DNA of 64,000 nucleotides from Pollutimonas thiosulfatoxidans (GCF_004022565.1 NZ_CP022987.1:2294001-2358000); one strand, 5' to 3'. Counted from the stretch's first letter, positions 25,438 through 34,165 are shown. The notes: generated by a model from the letters alone, not told the origin. Made by a program: numbers and translations.

Positions 25438-27579
25438 TTAAAAGTCTACGGACATCGACAGTTTGAAAGTGCGACCGCGACCCTGAGTAAGCTGACCATA
25501 CTGCGGGGCCACCGTAGCCCAGTAGCGGCGGTCGGCGACGTTATCCACGCCAGCGCGGTACGTCACATTACGCCCCTGGATCTTGCTGCGATACACCACA
25601 CCCAGATCCACACGCGTCCAGCTGGGAATCTCATAAGTGTTGGCGGAGGATGTATATTGCGCGCCGCGATGGATCAGGCTGGCCTGCAGCGTCAGGCCAC
25701 TAACTGTCGGAACATCCCATTCCGTGCTGAGCGTTCCCTGGAAGCGCGGGACGCCTCGGGCGCGGTGATTATCCAGCGCGCCGTCCGGAGTATCGATCAG
25801 CCGGGCATCCATGTAGGTCACCCCGCCCAGCACACGCCATCCCGATAGCGGCTCGCCATACAGGTTCAGCTCGACGCCGCGGTTGCGCTGCTTGCCCGCA
25901 ATTCCATACACCCGCTGAACAACGTCTACTTCCGGCTTCTCTATCTGGAAAACGCCGAGGCTGCCGCCGTAGCTTTCAAAGTCCACCTTGATACCAAGCT
26001 CAGTCTGCTTGCTGCGTATGGGCCCCAGTGTTGCACCCGGATTGTCCACCACACTGGGATCATTGGATGCGCGGCCGCCTTGCGTCAAGCCTTCGATCCG
26101 ATTGGCATACAGCGATACGGAATCCCACGGACGCAGCACCAAGCCCAAGACGGGTGTCGTAGCGGATTCATCGTACTTGCCAGGTGTGAACGCATCGTGC
26201 GCTACCTGGACGATGGATTGATGCCGCGCGCCCAGGGTCAGAAGCACATCGCCCTCGAACAATGAGAGCGTATCGGCGACCGCAAAACTGCGCAACTTGA
26301 CCTGACTTGCCAGGTTGGTATCGAGGTCGCCAGCCGAAGGCACGCCGGCGGGGCGCGGTATGTAAGCTTCGTCATACAAATTGGTGGGAGACGCTGCCGA
26401 GGAAACCCAGCCGTCAAAACTATCTGAGTTCAATGCCGAATACGCCAGGTTCACCCTGTGCCCAACAGATCCAGTATCGAATTCTCCTCGCAGCCCCACT
26501 TCGCCGGTCAGCGTGTCGCGACGATACGCGGCCCCGAACAGTCCGACCGTACCTTCACCATTCGCGCCAACAAACGGTCCGGCGTAGTCGCCGTGCTCGT
26601 TGTCGCGACTCATGCCGGCCGCAGCATAAGTCGTCCAGTTGCGCGTAATGTCGTACTCGAGCCGCGCCACGCCAAAGGTGCTCTCCAGGTCGGTGTAAGA
26701 CCAAGGCTGACCGTAGTTGGTATGCGTCGAAGGTGCAGCAGGCGGCGCCGTATCGCCGGCGAGGCGCACCGTCGGCAGGGGCTGATCGAAGCGTATTTTT
26801 TGATAGCCTGCATCCAGCGATGCCCGCACGCCGTCCCCACGGAAATCCAGTCCAACCGTCCCCACCGTGCTGCGCATATCGGCGTCATGCAAAGATATAT
26901 CGCCATCATGCTGTGCGGCGTTGACACGTATCCCAAAGCGGTTGTCTTCGCCCCAACGGCGGCCGATATCCACACCGCCCCCGAAATGAGCAGGCCCGGT
27001 GTAGTCCAGGTTCAGACGCGTAAGGGGATCGTCGCCCGCCCGCTTGGGCTGGATATTGATCAGTCCCCCGACACCCGAGCCCCCCGGCGCGGCACCGTTC
27101 AAGAACGCGCTTGCTCCCTTGAACACCTCGACACGCTCGACCATCTCGATGGGAAGAATTTGCCGCGGCAATATGCCATACAAGCCATTGAACGAGAGAT
27201 CGTCATTATTCAGTGCCAAGCCCCGTATTACAAAAGTCTCGGCCTGATTGCCAAAGCCGTTACCCACTTGCACCGACGGATCGTTCTTCAACACGTCGCC
27301 CAAGGTACGGGCCTGTTGATCCTGGATCAGCTTGGACGTATAGCTGGTCTGGGTGAAGGGCATGTCCATCATGTCCAGGTTGCCCAAAATGCCGGCCTGG
27401 CCGCCGCGGGCAACTTGGCCTCCTGCGTAGGCTTCGGGTGTCGCGTTGTTGACCGACCCGTCTCCGGTCACCGTAATGGTCTCCAGCGTGTTGGCAGCTG
27501 CGGAGATAGTTTGCGCCATGACCGGCGTACTAGCGAAAACAGCGAGAAGTACGGCGTACAGCGGGAGAGGCTTGGGCAT
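25438..27579 (-). CDS. TonB-dependent siderophore receptor
   Basis: 713 residues. Signal peptide 'LPLYAVLLAVFASTPVMA-QT', a TonB-box-like 'LETITVTGD', and a plug domain (about 75-190) with 'RTLGDVLKNDPSVQVGNGFG', 'FVIRGLAL' and 'IEMVERVEVFKGASAFLNG'. A 22-strand barrel follows, ending '...FKLSMSVDF' with the C-terminal Phe needed for BAM assembly. The plug and the 'GLINIQPKRAG' motif place it among receptors for ferric siderophores; which one is not readable. A Fur-box-like palindrome lies just upstream, and the PepSY gene follows directly. Confidence 0.94.
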   Translation of the reverse strand: MPKPLPLYAVLLAVFASTPVMAQTISAAANTLETITVTGDGSVNNATPEAYAGGQVARGGQAGILGNLDMMDMPFTQTSYTSKLIQDQQARTLGDVLKNDPSVQVGNGFGNQAETFVIRGLALNNDDLSFNGLYGILPRQILPIEMVERVEVFKGASAFLNGAAPGGSGVGGLINIQPKRAGDDPLTRLNLDYTGPAHFGGGVDIGRRWGEDNRFGIRVNAAQHDGDISLHDADMRSTVGTVGLDFRGDGVRASLDAGYQKIRFDQPLPTVRLAGDTAPPAAPSTHTNYGQPWSYTDLESTFGVARLEYDITRNWTTYAAAGMSRDNEHGDYAGPFVGANGEGTVGLFGAAYRRDTLTGEVGLRGEFDTGSVGHRVNLAYSALNSDSFDGWVSSAASPTNLYDEAYIPRPAGVPSAGDLDTNLASQVKLRSFAVADTLSLFEGDVLLTLGARHQSIVQVAHDAFTPGKYDESATTPVLGLVLRPWDSVSLYANRIEGLTQGGRASNDPSVVDNPGATLGPIRSKQTELGIKVDFESYGGSLGVFQIEKPEVDVVQRVYGIAGKQRNRGVELNLYGEPLSGWRVLGGVTYMDARLIDTPDGALDNHRARGVPRFQGTLSTEWDVPTVSGLTLQASLIHRGAQYTSSANTYEIPSWTRVDLGVVYRSKIQGRNVTYRAGVDNVADRRYWATVAPQYGQLTQGRGRTFKLSMSVDF

Positions 27580-27605
27580 GATATTCCTGATGCGGAATTG
27601 ATATT

Positions 27606-27624
27606 GAGAATGATCCGCATTCTC
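27606..27624 (-). promoter_or_regulatory. Fur-box-like operator
   Basis: GAGAATGATCCGCATTCTC is a 19-bp palindrome with 7-bp arms. It matches 14 of 19 positions of the classical Fur consensus GATAATGATAATCATTATC. It lies 27 bp upstream of the receptor ATG, so iron repression of the receptor and PepSY genes is expected. Confidence 0.8.
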
Positions 27625-27669
27625 TCATGTCCAAATAACCAGGGTCAATCACGCATCGTTCTACGTGCC

Positions 27670-28923
27670 CTACTGTTGCGTTTCGGGGACAGCGTCCAGA
27701 CTTCTGATTTCCGCCCGGCGCCACCACAACAGCACCAGACCCGGGATGGCGATCAATACCGTAATGACAAAGAAGCCGGGCCAGCCCAATGATTGCACCA
27801 GGGGCGGCGTCAAGGGGCCGGCAAGGTAAGTACGCCCCACGGCCGACAAGGCGGAAAGCAAGGCAAACTGCGTGGCCGAGAACTCCTGCCTGCACAAGGC
27901 CATCAGCAAGGCCACGAAAGCGGCGGTGCCCAAACCGCCGCAGACGTTCTCCAGCGCGACAACCAGCGCCATCGAATAAAGATGCGGCGGCGTAACGGCC
28001 AGTACCCAATAACCGAAGTTGGATACCGCCTGCAAGATCCCAAACAGCATCAGCGACCGGTATAGCCCCAGGCGGGCCATGAGTGCCCCACCCGCCAGGG
28101 CGCCGACGATCGTGGCGGCCAGGCCAAAGACCTTGTTGATGCTACCCACTTCCGATACCGTAAAGCCGGCGCCGCGCAGCAGGAAGGTGGTGGACAGCGC
28201 TCCTGCAAAGGCGTCGCCCAGCTTGTAAAGCACGATCAGCAGCAAGATCGTGATGGCGCCACGGCGACTGAAAAACTCTGATAGCGGCTCAACCACGGCG
28301 CTGCGCAAGGAGCGTGGCGCGCGCGCTACGACTTCCGGTTCGGGAGCCAGCACGGTTGCGATCGCGCACAGGCCCATGAAGCCGCCCATCAAGAAATAGG
28401 TATTCTGCCAACCGAGCCACTGATCGGCCAACACCAGCGCAAGCCCGCCCGATACGATCATCGCCAAGCGATAGCCCAGGACCTTGACCGCGGCGCCCGC
28501 GGCCCGCTCCTCCCGGTGCAGCACATCGGTACTGTAGGCATCAAAAGCGATATCCTGCGTAGCCGAAAGAAAAGCTACCAGGACGGCCAATGCGGCCAAT
28601 AGGCCCAGATGCCCGCCGGGCGAGAACAAGCCCATGGCGGCCACGCAGGCGGCCAACAACAACTGTGTAATGAAGATCCAGCTACGGCGCCGCCCCAACA
28701 GGGGCGGCGCATAGCGGTCAACCAGCGGGGCCCACAGGAACTTCAGGGTGTAGGCTGTACCGATCAGCGTCAGGAAGCCGATGTTTTGCAGTGAGACGTT
28801 TTCGACTGTGGCCCAGGCCTGGAGGGTTCCCCCCGTCAAGGCCAGCGGCAGCCCGCTGGCAAAGCCCAGCACCAACAAAGGGATGACACGCGGGCTGGCA
28901 TAAACACTGGTGAACGAAGCGAT
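27670..28923 (-). CDS. ampG: muropeptide permease AmpG (apparent AUC start)
   Basis: A major-facilitator protein of 12-14 helices that imports anhydro-muropeptides for wall recycling. AmpG hallmarks are 'LGFASGLPLALTGGTLQAW' at the N-terminus, 'FLWAPLVDRYAPPLLGRRRSWI' and 'SATQDIAFDAYSTDVL'. In frame, the only standard start before helix 1 is TTG 28878, which removes about 15 N-terminal residues and has no Shine-Dalgarno. Aligned with E. coli AmpG from memory, the N-terminus should lie at 28923, where the codon is ATC, preceded by AAGGGG at 6-nt spacing. No ATG or GTG exists in frame back to the stop at 28978. The gene follows metW by 17 bp. Confidence 0.85.
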   Translation of the reverse strand: MASFTSVYASPRVIPLLVLGFASGLPLALTGGTLQAWATVENVSLQNIGFLTLIGTAYTLKFLWAPLVDRYAPPLLGRRRSWIFITQLLLAACVAAMGLFSPGGHLGLLAALAVLVAFLSATQDIAFDAYSTDVLHREERAAGAAVKVLGYRLAMIVSGGLALVLADQWLGWQNTYFLMGGFMGLCAIATVLAPEPEVVARAPRSLRSAVVEPLSEFFSRRGAITILLLIVLYKLGDAFAGALSTTFLLRGAGFTVSEVGSINKVFGLAATIVGALAGGALMARLGLYRSLMLFGILQAVSNFGYWVLAVTPPHLYSMALVVALENVCGGLGTAAFVALLMALCRQEFSATQFALLSALSAVGRTYLAGPLTPPLVQSLGWPGFFVITVLIAIPGLVLLWWRRAEIRSLDAVPETQQ

Positions 28924-28940
28924 AACCGGCCCCTTGTGTT

Positions 28941-29552
28941 TCAGTTGGGAGATTCGAAGCGATACACCGCCAGGGTGCTACGCCAACTGGGCAGCAGTTT
29001 AACTTCTTTGTTGCCATTGAACGTGGCCAGATGCGTGATGCGCAATTGCAAGTTTGCCGCCAGGGACTCGAAGTCGCGCAGCGTACACAGATGGATATTG
29101 GGGGTATCGAACCATTGATACGGCATTTCGCCGGTTACCGGCATGCGTCCGCGCAATATGGACCAACCATGCGGCCAATAGCCAAAATTGGGAAAGGACA
29201 CAATGCCAAACCGAGCCACCCGGGCCATCTCGCGCAAAATATGCTCGGTGTGGCGCATGGACTGCAAGGTCTGCGACAAGACCACGGTATCGAACTGCTG
29301 GTCATCGAACAGGGCCAGGCCTTCTTCGAGATCCTGCTGAATCACCGACACGCCACGTCGCACTGAGGCGATGAAGTGCTCATCGTTCAGTTCGACGCCG
29401 GCACCGACCACCTTCTTGTTGGTCTGCAGATAGGCCAGCAAGGTGCCGTCGCCGCAGCCCAGATCCAATACCCGGCTTTTTGGTTCTATCCAGCTGGCAA
29501 TGCGTCGAAGGTCGGCCCGCACATGCCGGGGCGCAACGGTAGTTTGATTCAC
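28941..29552 (-). CDS. metW: methionine biosynthesis protein MetW
   Basis: 203 residues. SAM-dependent methyltransferase fold with motif I 'RVLDLGCGDGTLLAYLQ', then 'QFDTVVLSQTLQSMRHTEHILREMARV' and 'VSFPNFGYWPHGWSILRGRMPVT', diagnostic of MetW. It works with MetX in homoserine activation, where MetX-MetW pairs are needed in many proteobacteria. The start overlaps the metX stop by 4 bp (ATGA), showing translational coupling. Confidence 0.94.
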   Translation of the reverse strand: MNQTTVAPRHVRADLRRIASWIEPKSRVLDLGCGDGTLLAYLQTNKKVVGAGVELNDEHFIASVRRGVSVIQQDLEEGLALFDDQQFDTVVLSQTLQSMRHTEHILREMARVARFGIVSFPNFGYWPHGWSILRGRMPVTGEMPYQWFDTPNIHLCTLRDFESLAANLQLRITHLATFNGNKEVKLLPSWRSTLAVYRFESPN

Positions 29553-30802
29553 GCCAATACTCCTGACGTTTGCTGGCGCTCGGGCAAGCCCAACCCTGCG
29601 GCGATGCGGTCGTAGTAGCCCTGCACCACCGCATGGTAGCGGGCGTCGTCCAGCAAGAAGGCGTCATGGCCGTGGGGCGCGTCGATCTCGGCGTAGGTGA
29701 CCGGCCGCTTGTTCTTGAGCAGCGCGCGCACGATCTCGTGCGACCTTGCCGGCGGGAAACGCCAGTCGGTACTGAAGGACACCAGCAGGAAGTCGGCCTG
29801 CACATGCTGCAGGGCGCGCGCCAGATCGCCGCCGTGACTGCGCGAGGGGTCGAAGTAATCGAGCGCCCGTGTAATCAGCAAATACGTGTTGGCGTCGAAG
29901 TAGGTCGAGAACTTTTCGCCTTGGTAGCGCAGATAGGACTCCACCTCGAACTCAACGCCGTAGCCATAGTGGAATTCGCCATTGTCGGCCGGCGCGCGCT
30001 GGGCACGGCCGAACTTCGCGGCCATGTCGTCATCCGACAAATAGGTAATGTGGCCGACCATGCGTGCTACGGAAAGCCCGTGTTTGGGGACGGTGCCCTG
30101 CGCGTAGTAGTCACCACCATGGAAGTCCGGGTCGCTGATAATAGAGCGGCGCGCCACCTCGTTGAAGCCGATATTCTGGGCTGACAAACGCGGCGTGCTG
30201 GCAATGACGATGCAATGGCCGACCCGCTCCGGGCAGGTAATGGCCCAGCTTAAGGCCTGCATGCCACCCAACGATCCGCCCATGACCGCGGCAAACTTCT
30301 GAATACCGAAATGATCGGCCAACCGGGCCTGGGCACGCACCCAGTCTTCCACCGTCAGCATGGGAAAAGCGGCGCCCCAGGGCTGGCCAGTCGCCGGATT
30401 GATGCTGGCAGGGCCGGTAGAGCCGAAGCATGAACCGATGTTGTTCACACCAATGACGAAGAACCGGTCGGTGTCGACAGCTTTACCCGGCCCCACCATG
30501 TTGTCCCACCAGCCGATGTCCTTGGGATTGTCTGCACATATGCCTGCGACATGGTGTGAGGCATTCAGCGCGTGGCAAATCAGTACGGCGTTATTGCGTT
30601 CGGCGTTAAGTTCGCCATAGGTTTCAACGGCAAGCTCGTAGCTGGGCAGCACCTGGCCGCTGGTAAGGGCCAGCGGCTGATCAAAAGCGATGTATTGGGG
30701 GGAGACAATACCGACCGACCCTGGGGGAATGGTGACTGGAGCAATCTCGGACGGGACAGCAGGCAAGGAAGAAGAAATATCGGTAACGGAAAGTTCGGCC
30801 AT
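29549..30802 (-). CDS. metX: homoserine O-acyltransferase MetX
   Basis: 417 residues. Alpha/beta-hydrolase fold acyltransferase of methionine synthesis; the acyl donor (acetyl- or succinyl-CoA) cannot be decided by eye. The nucleophile is S177 in 'VMGGSLGGMQALSW'. Upstream are 'LICHALNASHHVAG' and 'GSCFGSTGPASINP'; near the C-terminus are the Asp ('SFSTDWRFPP') and His ('APHGHDAFLLD'). It is the first gene of metX-metW-ampG. A SAM-II-like riboswitch overlaps its ribosome-binding site, so translation should fall when SAM is plentiful. A -10-like TAAAAT (30875-30880, minus) lies just upstream. Confidence 0.95.
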   Translation of the reverse strand: MAELSVTDISSSLPAVPSEIAPVTIPPGSVGIVSPQYIAFDQPLALTSGQVLPSYELAVETYGELNAERNNAVLICHALNASHHVAGICADNPKDIGWWDNMVGPGKAVDTDRFFVIGVNNIGSCFGSTGPASINPATGQPWGAAFPMLTVEDWVRAQARLADHFGIQKFAAVMGGSLGGMQALSWAITCPERVGHCIVIASTPRLSAQNIGFNEVARRSIISDPDFHGGDYYAQGTVPKHGLSVARMVGHITYLSDDDMAAKFGRAQRAPADNGEFHYGYGVEFEVESYLRYQGEKFSTYFDANTYLLITRALDYFDPSRSHGGDLARALQHVQADFLLVSFSTDWRFPPARSHEIVRALLKNKRPVTYAEIDAPHGHDAFLLDDARYHAVVQGYYDRIAAGLGLPERQQTSGVLA

Positions 30803-30804
30803 AA

Positions 30805-30861
30805 GGACCTCTTTAGCTGGATTTATGAGGCGCCCGCAAGCAGATCAAGCAAATCGGCGCT
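30805..30861 (-). promoter_or_regulatory. SAM-II (SAM-alpha)-like riboswitch
   Basis: On the minus strand the leader has stem P1 GCGCC (30860-30856) with GGCGC (30834-30830). The loop contains GATTTG (30855-30850) and GCTTGC (30841-30836), and GCTAAAG (30817-30811) lies downstream. These are the conserved blocks I recall for SAM-II, in the right order and spacing. GATCT (30846-30842) in the loop can pair with AGGTC (30810-30806) to make the pseudoknot, which captures part of the AGAGG Shine-Dalgarno (30812-30808) of metX. The expected action is translational repression when SAM binds. Identification is from memory of the consensus, not from a covariance search. Confidence 0.75.
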
Positions 30862-31028
30862 GTGTCGAAGGGGGATTTTACCACCCCCTAACCGCGGGAC
30901 TGATGGTAGCCCTTCCGACAAGGAGGCATCTATGCACGCGTTTTTATCCCACGCGATTTTACCTTCGTGATAAAACTTGATACATTCTATGAGAAAATGT
31001 AATCAATCGGGTAAAGGAGAGGACGTTC

Positions 31029-31286
31029 ATGGCGCAGCTCACCGATAGGGAATTGTGCTGCCTGCAATGGGCCGCACTGGGTAAGACCAGTTGGGAAGTG
31101 GGCGTGATCCTCGGACTTACCGAACGCACAATCAACTTTCATATTCATAATGCCTGCCGCAAGTTGGGTGTGCATAGCCGCCAAGCCGCCATTACGGCCG
31201 CCCTGCAGCATGGTCTGCTTCCCGCGCTTACCGAGCCACTTTCACGCCCCGTAGAAACTCATCGGCCTCTGCCTCGGGGAACGTAG
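31029..31286 (+). CDS. LuxR-type HTH-only small regulator
   Basis: 85 residues, preceded by an AAAGGAG Shine-Dalgarno. Nearly the whole protein is a GerE/LuxR helix-turn-helix: 'LTDRELCCLQWAALGKTSWEVGVILGLTERTINFHIHNACRKLGVHSRQAAITAAL'. There is no autoinducer or receiver domain, so any sensing must come from a partner or from expression level. The upstream 70 bp are AT-rich and contain TTGATACATT facing AATGTAATCAA (about 30977-31004), a candidate operator/promoter. The 3' 59 bp overlap the convergent lipoprotein gene. Confidence 0.8.
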   Translation: MAQLTDRELCCLQWAALGKTSWEVGVILGLTERTINFHIHNACRKLGVHSRQAAITAALQHGLLPALTEPLSRPVETHRPLPRGT

Positions 31287-31737
31287 CGCTATCGCCGGTT
31301 ACCAGGGCCTCTATCAATGCATGCTCAGTCAGCCACACGGTGGCCCGCAATCGCACGGGGCCTTGCGGCGACATGCCTTCGATCATAAAAGGCTGTCCTG
31401 TAGCGGGCAGGTCTTGCGGCACCTCGGCGCCCAGATTACGGTACAAGGACTGCACCACGGCATCGGCAAACGCCTTACTGGCCGCCGCATCATCCTGCAT
31501 GGGCGCCGGCAAGGCGGCGTAGGCTACAGTAAAGAGCACATCATCCACCGGAGCGCTGGTTAGCGTAAAAGACAGCTCGTGCCCCGAAAACGTAAGGTCG
31601 CGTGCCTGAGTAATGGGCTTGGCTGGAAAATAAGCGCTGATTGCGCCGTCGTTTATAGGCATTTCTCGCCAATCATAGGTAGGCGAGCAAGCTGCCAGCA
31701 AACCGGACAGCAACATAATCAAAGCGAAACGTAGCAC
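31228..31737 (-). CDS. hypothetical lipoprotein
   Basis: About 169 residues. The signal sequence 'LRFALIMLLSGLLAACSPTYDW' ends in the lipobox LAAC, so it is a predicted lipoprotein. The rest is soluble and mainly beta/alpha with no motif I can name ('AISAYFPAKPITQARDLTFSG', 'FMIEGMSPQGPVRLRATVWLTEHALIEALVTGD'). Three tandem GTG codons (31743, 31740, 31737) could start it; the GAGGA at 31744-31748 best fits the third. It is divergent from gshA and overlaps the LuxR-type gene tail to tail. Function unknown. Confidence 0.72.
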   Translation of the reverse strand: MLRFALIMLLSGLLAACSPTYDWREMPINDGAISAYFPAKPITQARDLTFSGHELSFTLTSAPVDDVLFTVAYAALPAPMQDDAAASKAFADAVVQSLYRNLGAEVPQDLPATGQPFMIEGMSPQGPVRLRATVWLTEHALIEALVTGDSATFPEAEADEFLRGVKVAR

Positions 31738-31793
31738 CACCACTCCTCAGGTAAAATCGCCAGCGACAAGACTTTCTTTAAAGATATCCGTAA

Positions 31794-33365
31794 ATGAGCT
31801 CAAGTAACCCACGCCATGCAGTGCTTGGCCCACATCTGCCGGTGCTGAAGGGCATATTGCGCGGTATTGAAAAAGAAGGCCTGCGTGTGGATGCCCATGG
31901 CGAGCTTGCCACCACGCCGCATCCGCGTGCTCTCGGCGCACCATTGACGCACCCCCAAATCACCACGGATTATTCTGAAGCGCTGCTGGAACTGATTACG
32001 GGTACTCACCATTCTACCGAAAGCCTCATACACGAACTTGAACAAACCCATCGCTATGTAGCCTGTCAATTACAGGATGAGCTGATCTGGAATCAGTCCA
32101 TGCCTGCGCTGCTGCCTTCCGAGGCCGACATCCCTATCGCCTGGTACGGCACCTCCAACACCGGCATGCTCAAGCATGTGTATCGGCGCGGTTTGGCCGA
32201 GCGCTACGGAAAGGCCATGCAATGCATTGCCGGCGTGCACTATAACTTTTCCTTGCCCGATGCTTTATGGGATGTGCTGGGCACAGAAGGCGCCACGCTG
32301 GATGAACAGCGCTCCAAGGGCTATCTGGCGCTCATCCGCAATTTCACGCGGTATTCATGGCTGCTGATGTATTTGTTCGGCGCATCGCCGGCAGTGTCAT
32401 CAAGCTTTGTGCGCGGCTTGAAGCACGACCTGCCCAAGCTGGATGAAGACACCTTGTATTTGCCTTATGCCACCAGCCTGCGCATGAGCGATTTGGGCTA
32501 CCAGAACAAGGCGCAATCCGATCTGCAGCTTTGCTATAACGATCTGGAAACCTTTCTGGCGCGCATGCATGCCGCCGTCACGACGCCGTGGCCCGCTTAT
32601 CAAGCCATCGGCACGCATCGCAATGGCGAATGGATACAGTTAAGCACCAACATCCTGCAGATCGAAAACGAGTACTACTCCAACATCCGTCCCAAGCGCA
32701 GCACCGGCCGCTGCGAACGTCCCGCTACGGCACTGGCCGAACGGGGCGTGCAATACGTCGAAGTGCGTTGCCTGGACATCGACCCGCTATCGCCCACCGG
32801 CATCTCGGCCGTCACCAGCCGCTTTATGGACACCTTCCTGCTGTTTTGCGCAACAGAGCCCAGCCGCTTGTTTCCCAATAATGGTTTTTGTCGCGACAGC
32901 CACGACAACTTCAACCTGGTCGTCAAGGAAGGGCGCAAACCCGGCTTGATGCTGATCGATCAGAACAAACCCAAGTCGCTGGCCGACTGGAGTGCCGAGC
33001 TAATGGAGCGGATGGCGCCGTACGCCCGCCTGCTGGATCAGGCTTATGGCAATGAGCACCACGCCGCCGCACTGGCCGAGCAAGCCGATAAAGTGCGCGA
33101 TGGCAACAACACGCCTTCTGCCCGGATACTCCAAACCTTGCGCGACCAGGGCATAAGCATGCACGAGCTTGCCCTGCAGCAAAGCATGGCGCACCGGGAT
33201 GCCCTGCGCGCCCAGCCGCTGGATGCGGCGGTTCAGCAGGAATATGATCGCCGTACGCAGGAATCTTTTATTGCCCAACAGCAACTGGAAGACAGCGATA
33301 CGGAAGATTTTTCCAGCTATGTGGCGCGCTATCATGCCGCATTGAAGCCACCACCTACCCCCTGA
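31794..33365 (+). CDS. gshA: glutamate-cysteine ligase
   Basis: 523 residues, the length of the E. coli-type (class 1) enzyme that makes gamma-glutamylcysteine for glutathione. It begins '...GILRGIEKEGLRVDAHGELATTPHP', with the metal-binding Glu residues 'GIEKEGLR', followed by 'ITTDYSEALLELIT', 'GVHYNFSLPDALW', 'NEYYSNIRPKRST' and 'YVEVRCLDIDPLSP', all characteristic. The ribosome site is weak. It is separated by 86 bp, containing a LexA box, from the SOS cassette, which has its own promoter. Confidence 0.95.
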   Translation: MSSSNPRHAVLGPHLPVLKGILRGIEKEGLRVDAHGELATTPHPRALGAPLTHPQITTDYSEALLELITGTHHSTESLIHELEQTHRYVACQLQDELIWNQSMPALLPSEADIPIAWYGTSNTGMLKHVYRRGLAERYGKAMQCIAGVHYNFSLPDALWDVLGTEGATLDEQRSKGYLALIRNFTRYSWLLMYLFGASPAVSSSFVRGLKHDLPKLDEDTLYLPYATSLRMSDLGYQNKAQSDLQLCYNDLETFLARMHAAVTTPWPAYQAIGTHRNGEWIQLSTNILQIENEYYSNIRPKRSTGRCERPATALAERGVQYVEVRCLDIDPLSPTGISAVTSRFMDTFLLFCATEPSRLFPNNGFCRDSHDNFNLVVKEGRKPGLMLIDQNKPKSLADWSAELMERMAPYARLLDQAYGNEHHAAALAEQADKVRDGNNTPSARILQTLRDQGISMHELALQQSMAHRDALRAQPLDAAVQQEYDRRTQESFIAQQQLEDSDTEDFSSYVARYHAALKPPPTP

Positions 33366-33413
33366 CATCGCCGACTGGCCCAGCGCGTTGCGTTACATCT
33401 CCCTGAGAAAATA

Positions 33414-33433
33414 TACTGTATATTTGTACAGTA
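33414..33433 (+). promoter_or_regulatory. LexA (SOS) box for imuA-imuB-dnaE2
   Basis: TACTGTATATTTGTACAGTA differs from the E. coli consensus TACTGTATATATATACAGTA at only three internal positions and is a near-perfect palindrome around CTGT...ACAG. It ends 18 bp before the imuA ATG. A TATATTTG stretch just after it could be the -10 element, so LexA would block RNA polymerase directly. Confidence 0.93.
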
Positions 33434-33451
33434 TATTTGCAGGAGAGCACT

Positions 33452-34165
33452 ATGGGCACAGCACTTTCTTCCCGGCCCGACCAGATCCATCCCGCCTTGT
33501 GGCGCGCCTCGCAATTGGCACGCTCACCGGGCCATTACACCGACACTGGCTACCCCGCCCTATCGACTGAACTGCCGGGCGGCGGATGGCCTTTGGGCAA
33601 TCTTATCGACATCCTGGTGCAACAAACCGGCATCGGCGAATTGCAATTATTGCGGCCCGCCCTGCTGGGCTTAAGCCACCGCCCAATTGTGTTGATACAA
33701 CCACCGCACCCACCCCAATTTACGGCATGGGCAGCCTGGGGCGGCAATCCTGCGCAATTGCTCTGGATACGGGCCGCGCGCTCGGCCGATGCATTCTGGA
33801 CAGCAGAACAAGTATTGCGCAGTGGCGCATTTGGCGCCGTCCTGCTGTGGCAAAGCTCGATACGCAATCAGGTATTGCGCCGTTTGCAGTTGGCTGCCCA
33901 GGAAAGCACCAGCCTGTTTGCGCTGATCCGCCCGCTGGACGCCGCCAGCCAGGCCTCGCCCGCTCCGCTGCGCCTGGCTTTACAGCCTTCTGCTCAAGGC
34001 TTGAATGCTTCCATCCTGAAACGCCGGGGCGGCACGCTGGAAGACCCCATAAAAATTCGTCTTTATCCCGACACCCGATTTTCCGAGTTTGACCATGCGA
34101 TTATGGATAGGCGTGCACCTTCTGCACCCCGGCCTGGACGCTCTGTGCCCGAACTGGCGCACTGA
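33452..34165 (+). CDS. imuA: translesion synthesis-associated protein ImuA
   Basis: 237 residues from ATG 33452, preceded by AGGAGAG. RecA/SulA-like fold without an evident Walker A motif: 'TELPGGGWPLGNLIDILVQQTGIGELQLLRPAL', 'PIVLIQPPHPPQFTAW', 'AVLLWQSSIRNQVLRRLQLAAQE'. It is the first gene of the damage-inducible mutasome that bypasses lesions with DnaE2. The 3' 71 bp overlap imuB in another frame. A LexA box lies immediately upstream. Confidence 0.9.
   Translation: MGTALSSRPDQIHPALWRASQLARSPGHYTDTGYPALSTELPGGGWPLGNLIDILVQQTGIGELQLLRPALLGLSHRPIVLIQPPHPPQFTAWAAWGGNPAQLLWIRAARSADAFWTAEQVLRSGAFGAVLLWQSSIRNQVLRRLQLAAQESTSLFALIRPLDAASQASPAPLRLALQPSAQGLNASILKRRGGTLEDPIKIRLYPDTRFSEFDHAIMDRRAPSAPRPGRSVPELAH

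Noticed and set aside
26458..27792. 444-residue open frame opposite the TonB-dependent receptor gene
   Set aside because: The receptor frame has a signal peptide, plug and C-terminal Phe. The opposite frame has no motif and would run over the Fur-like operator.
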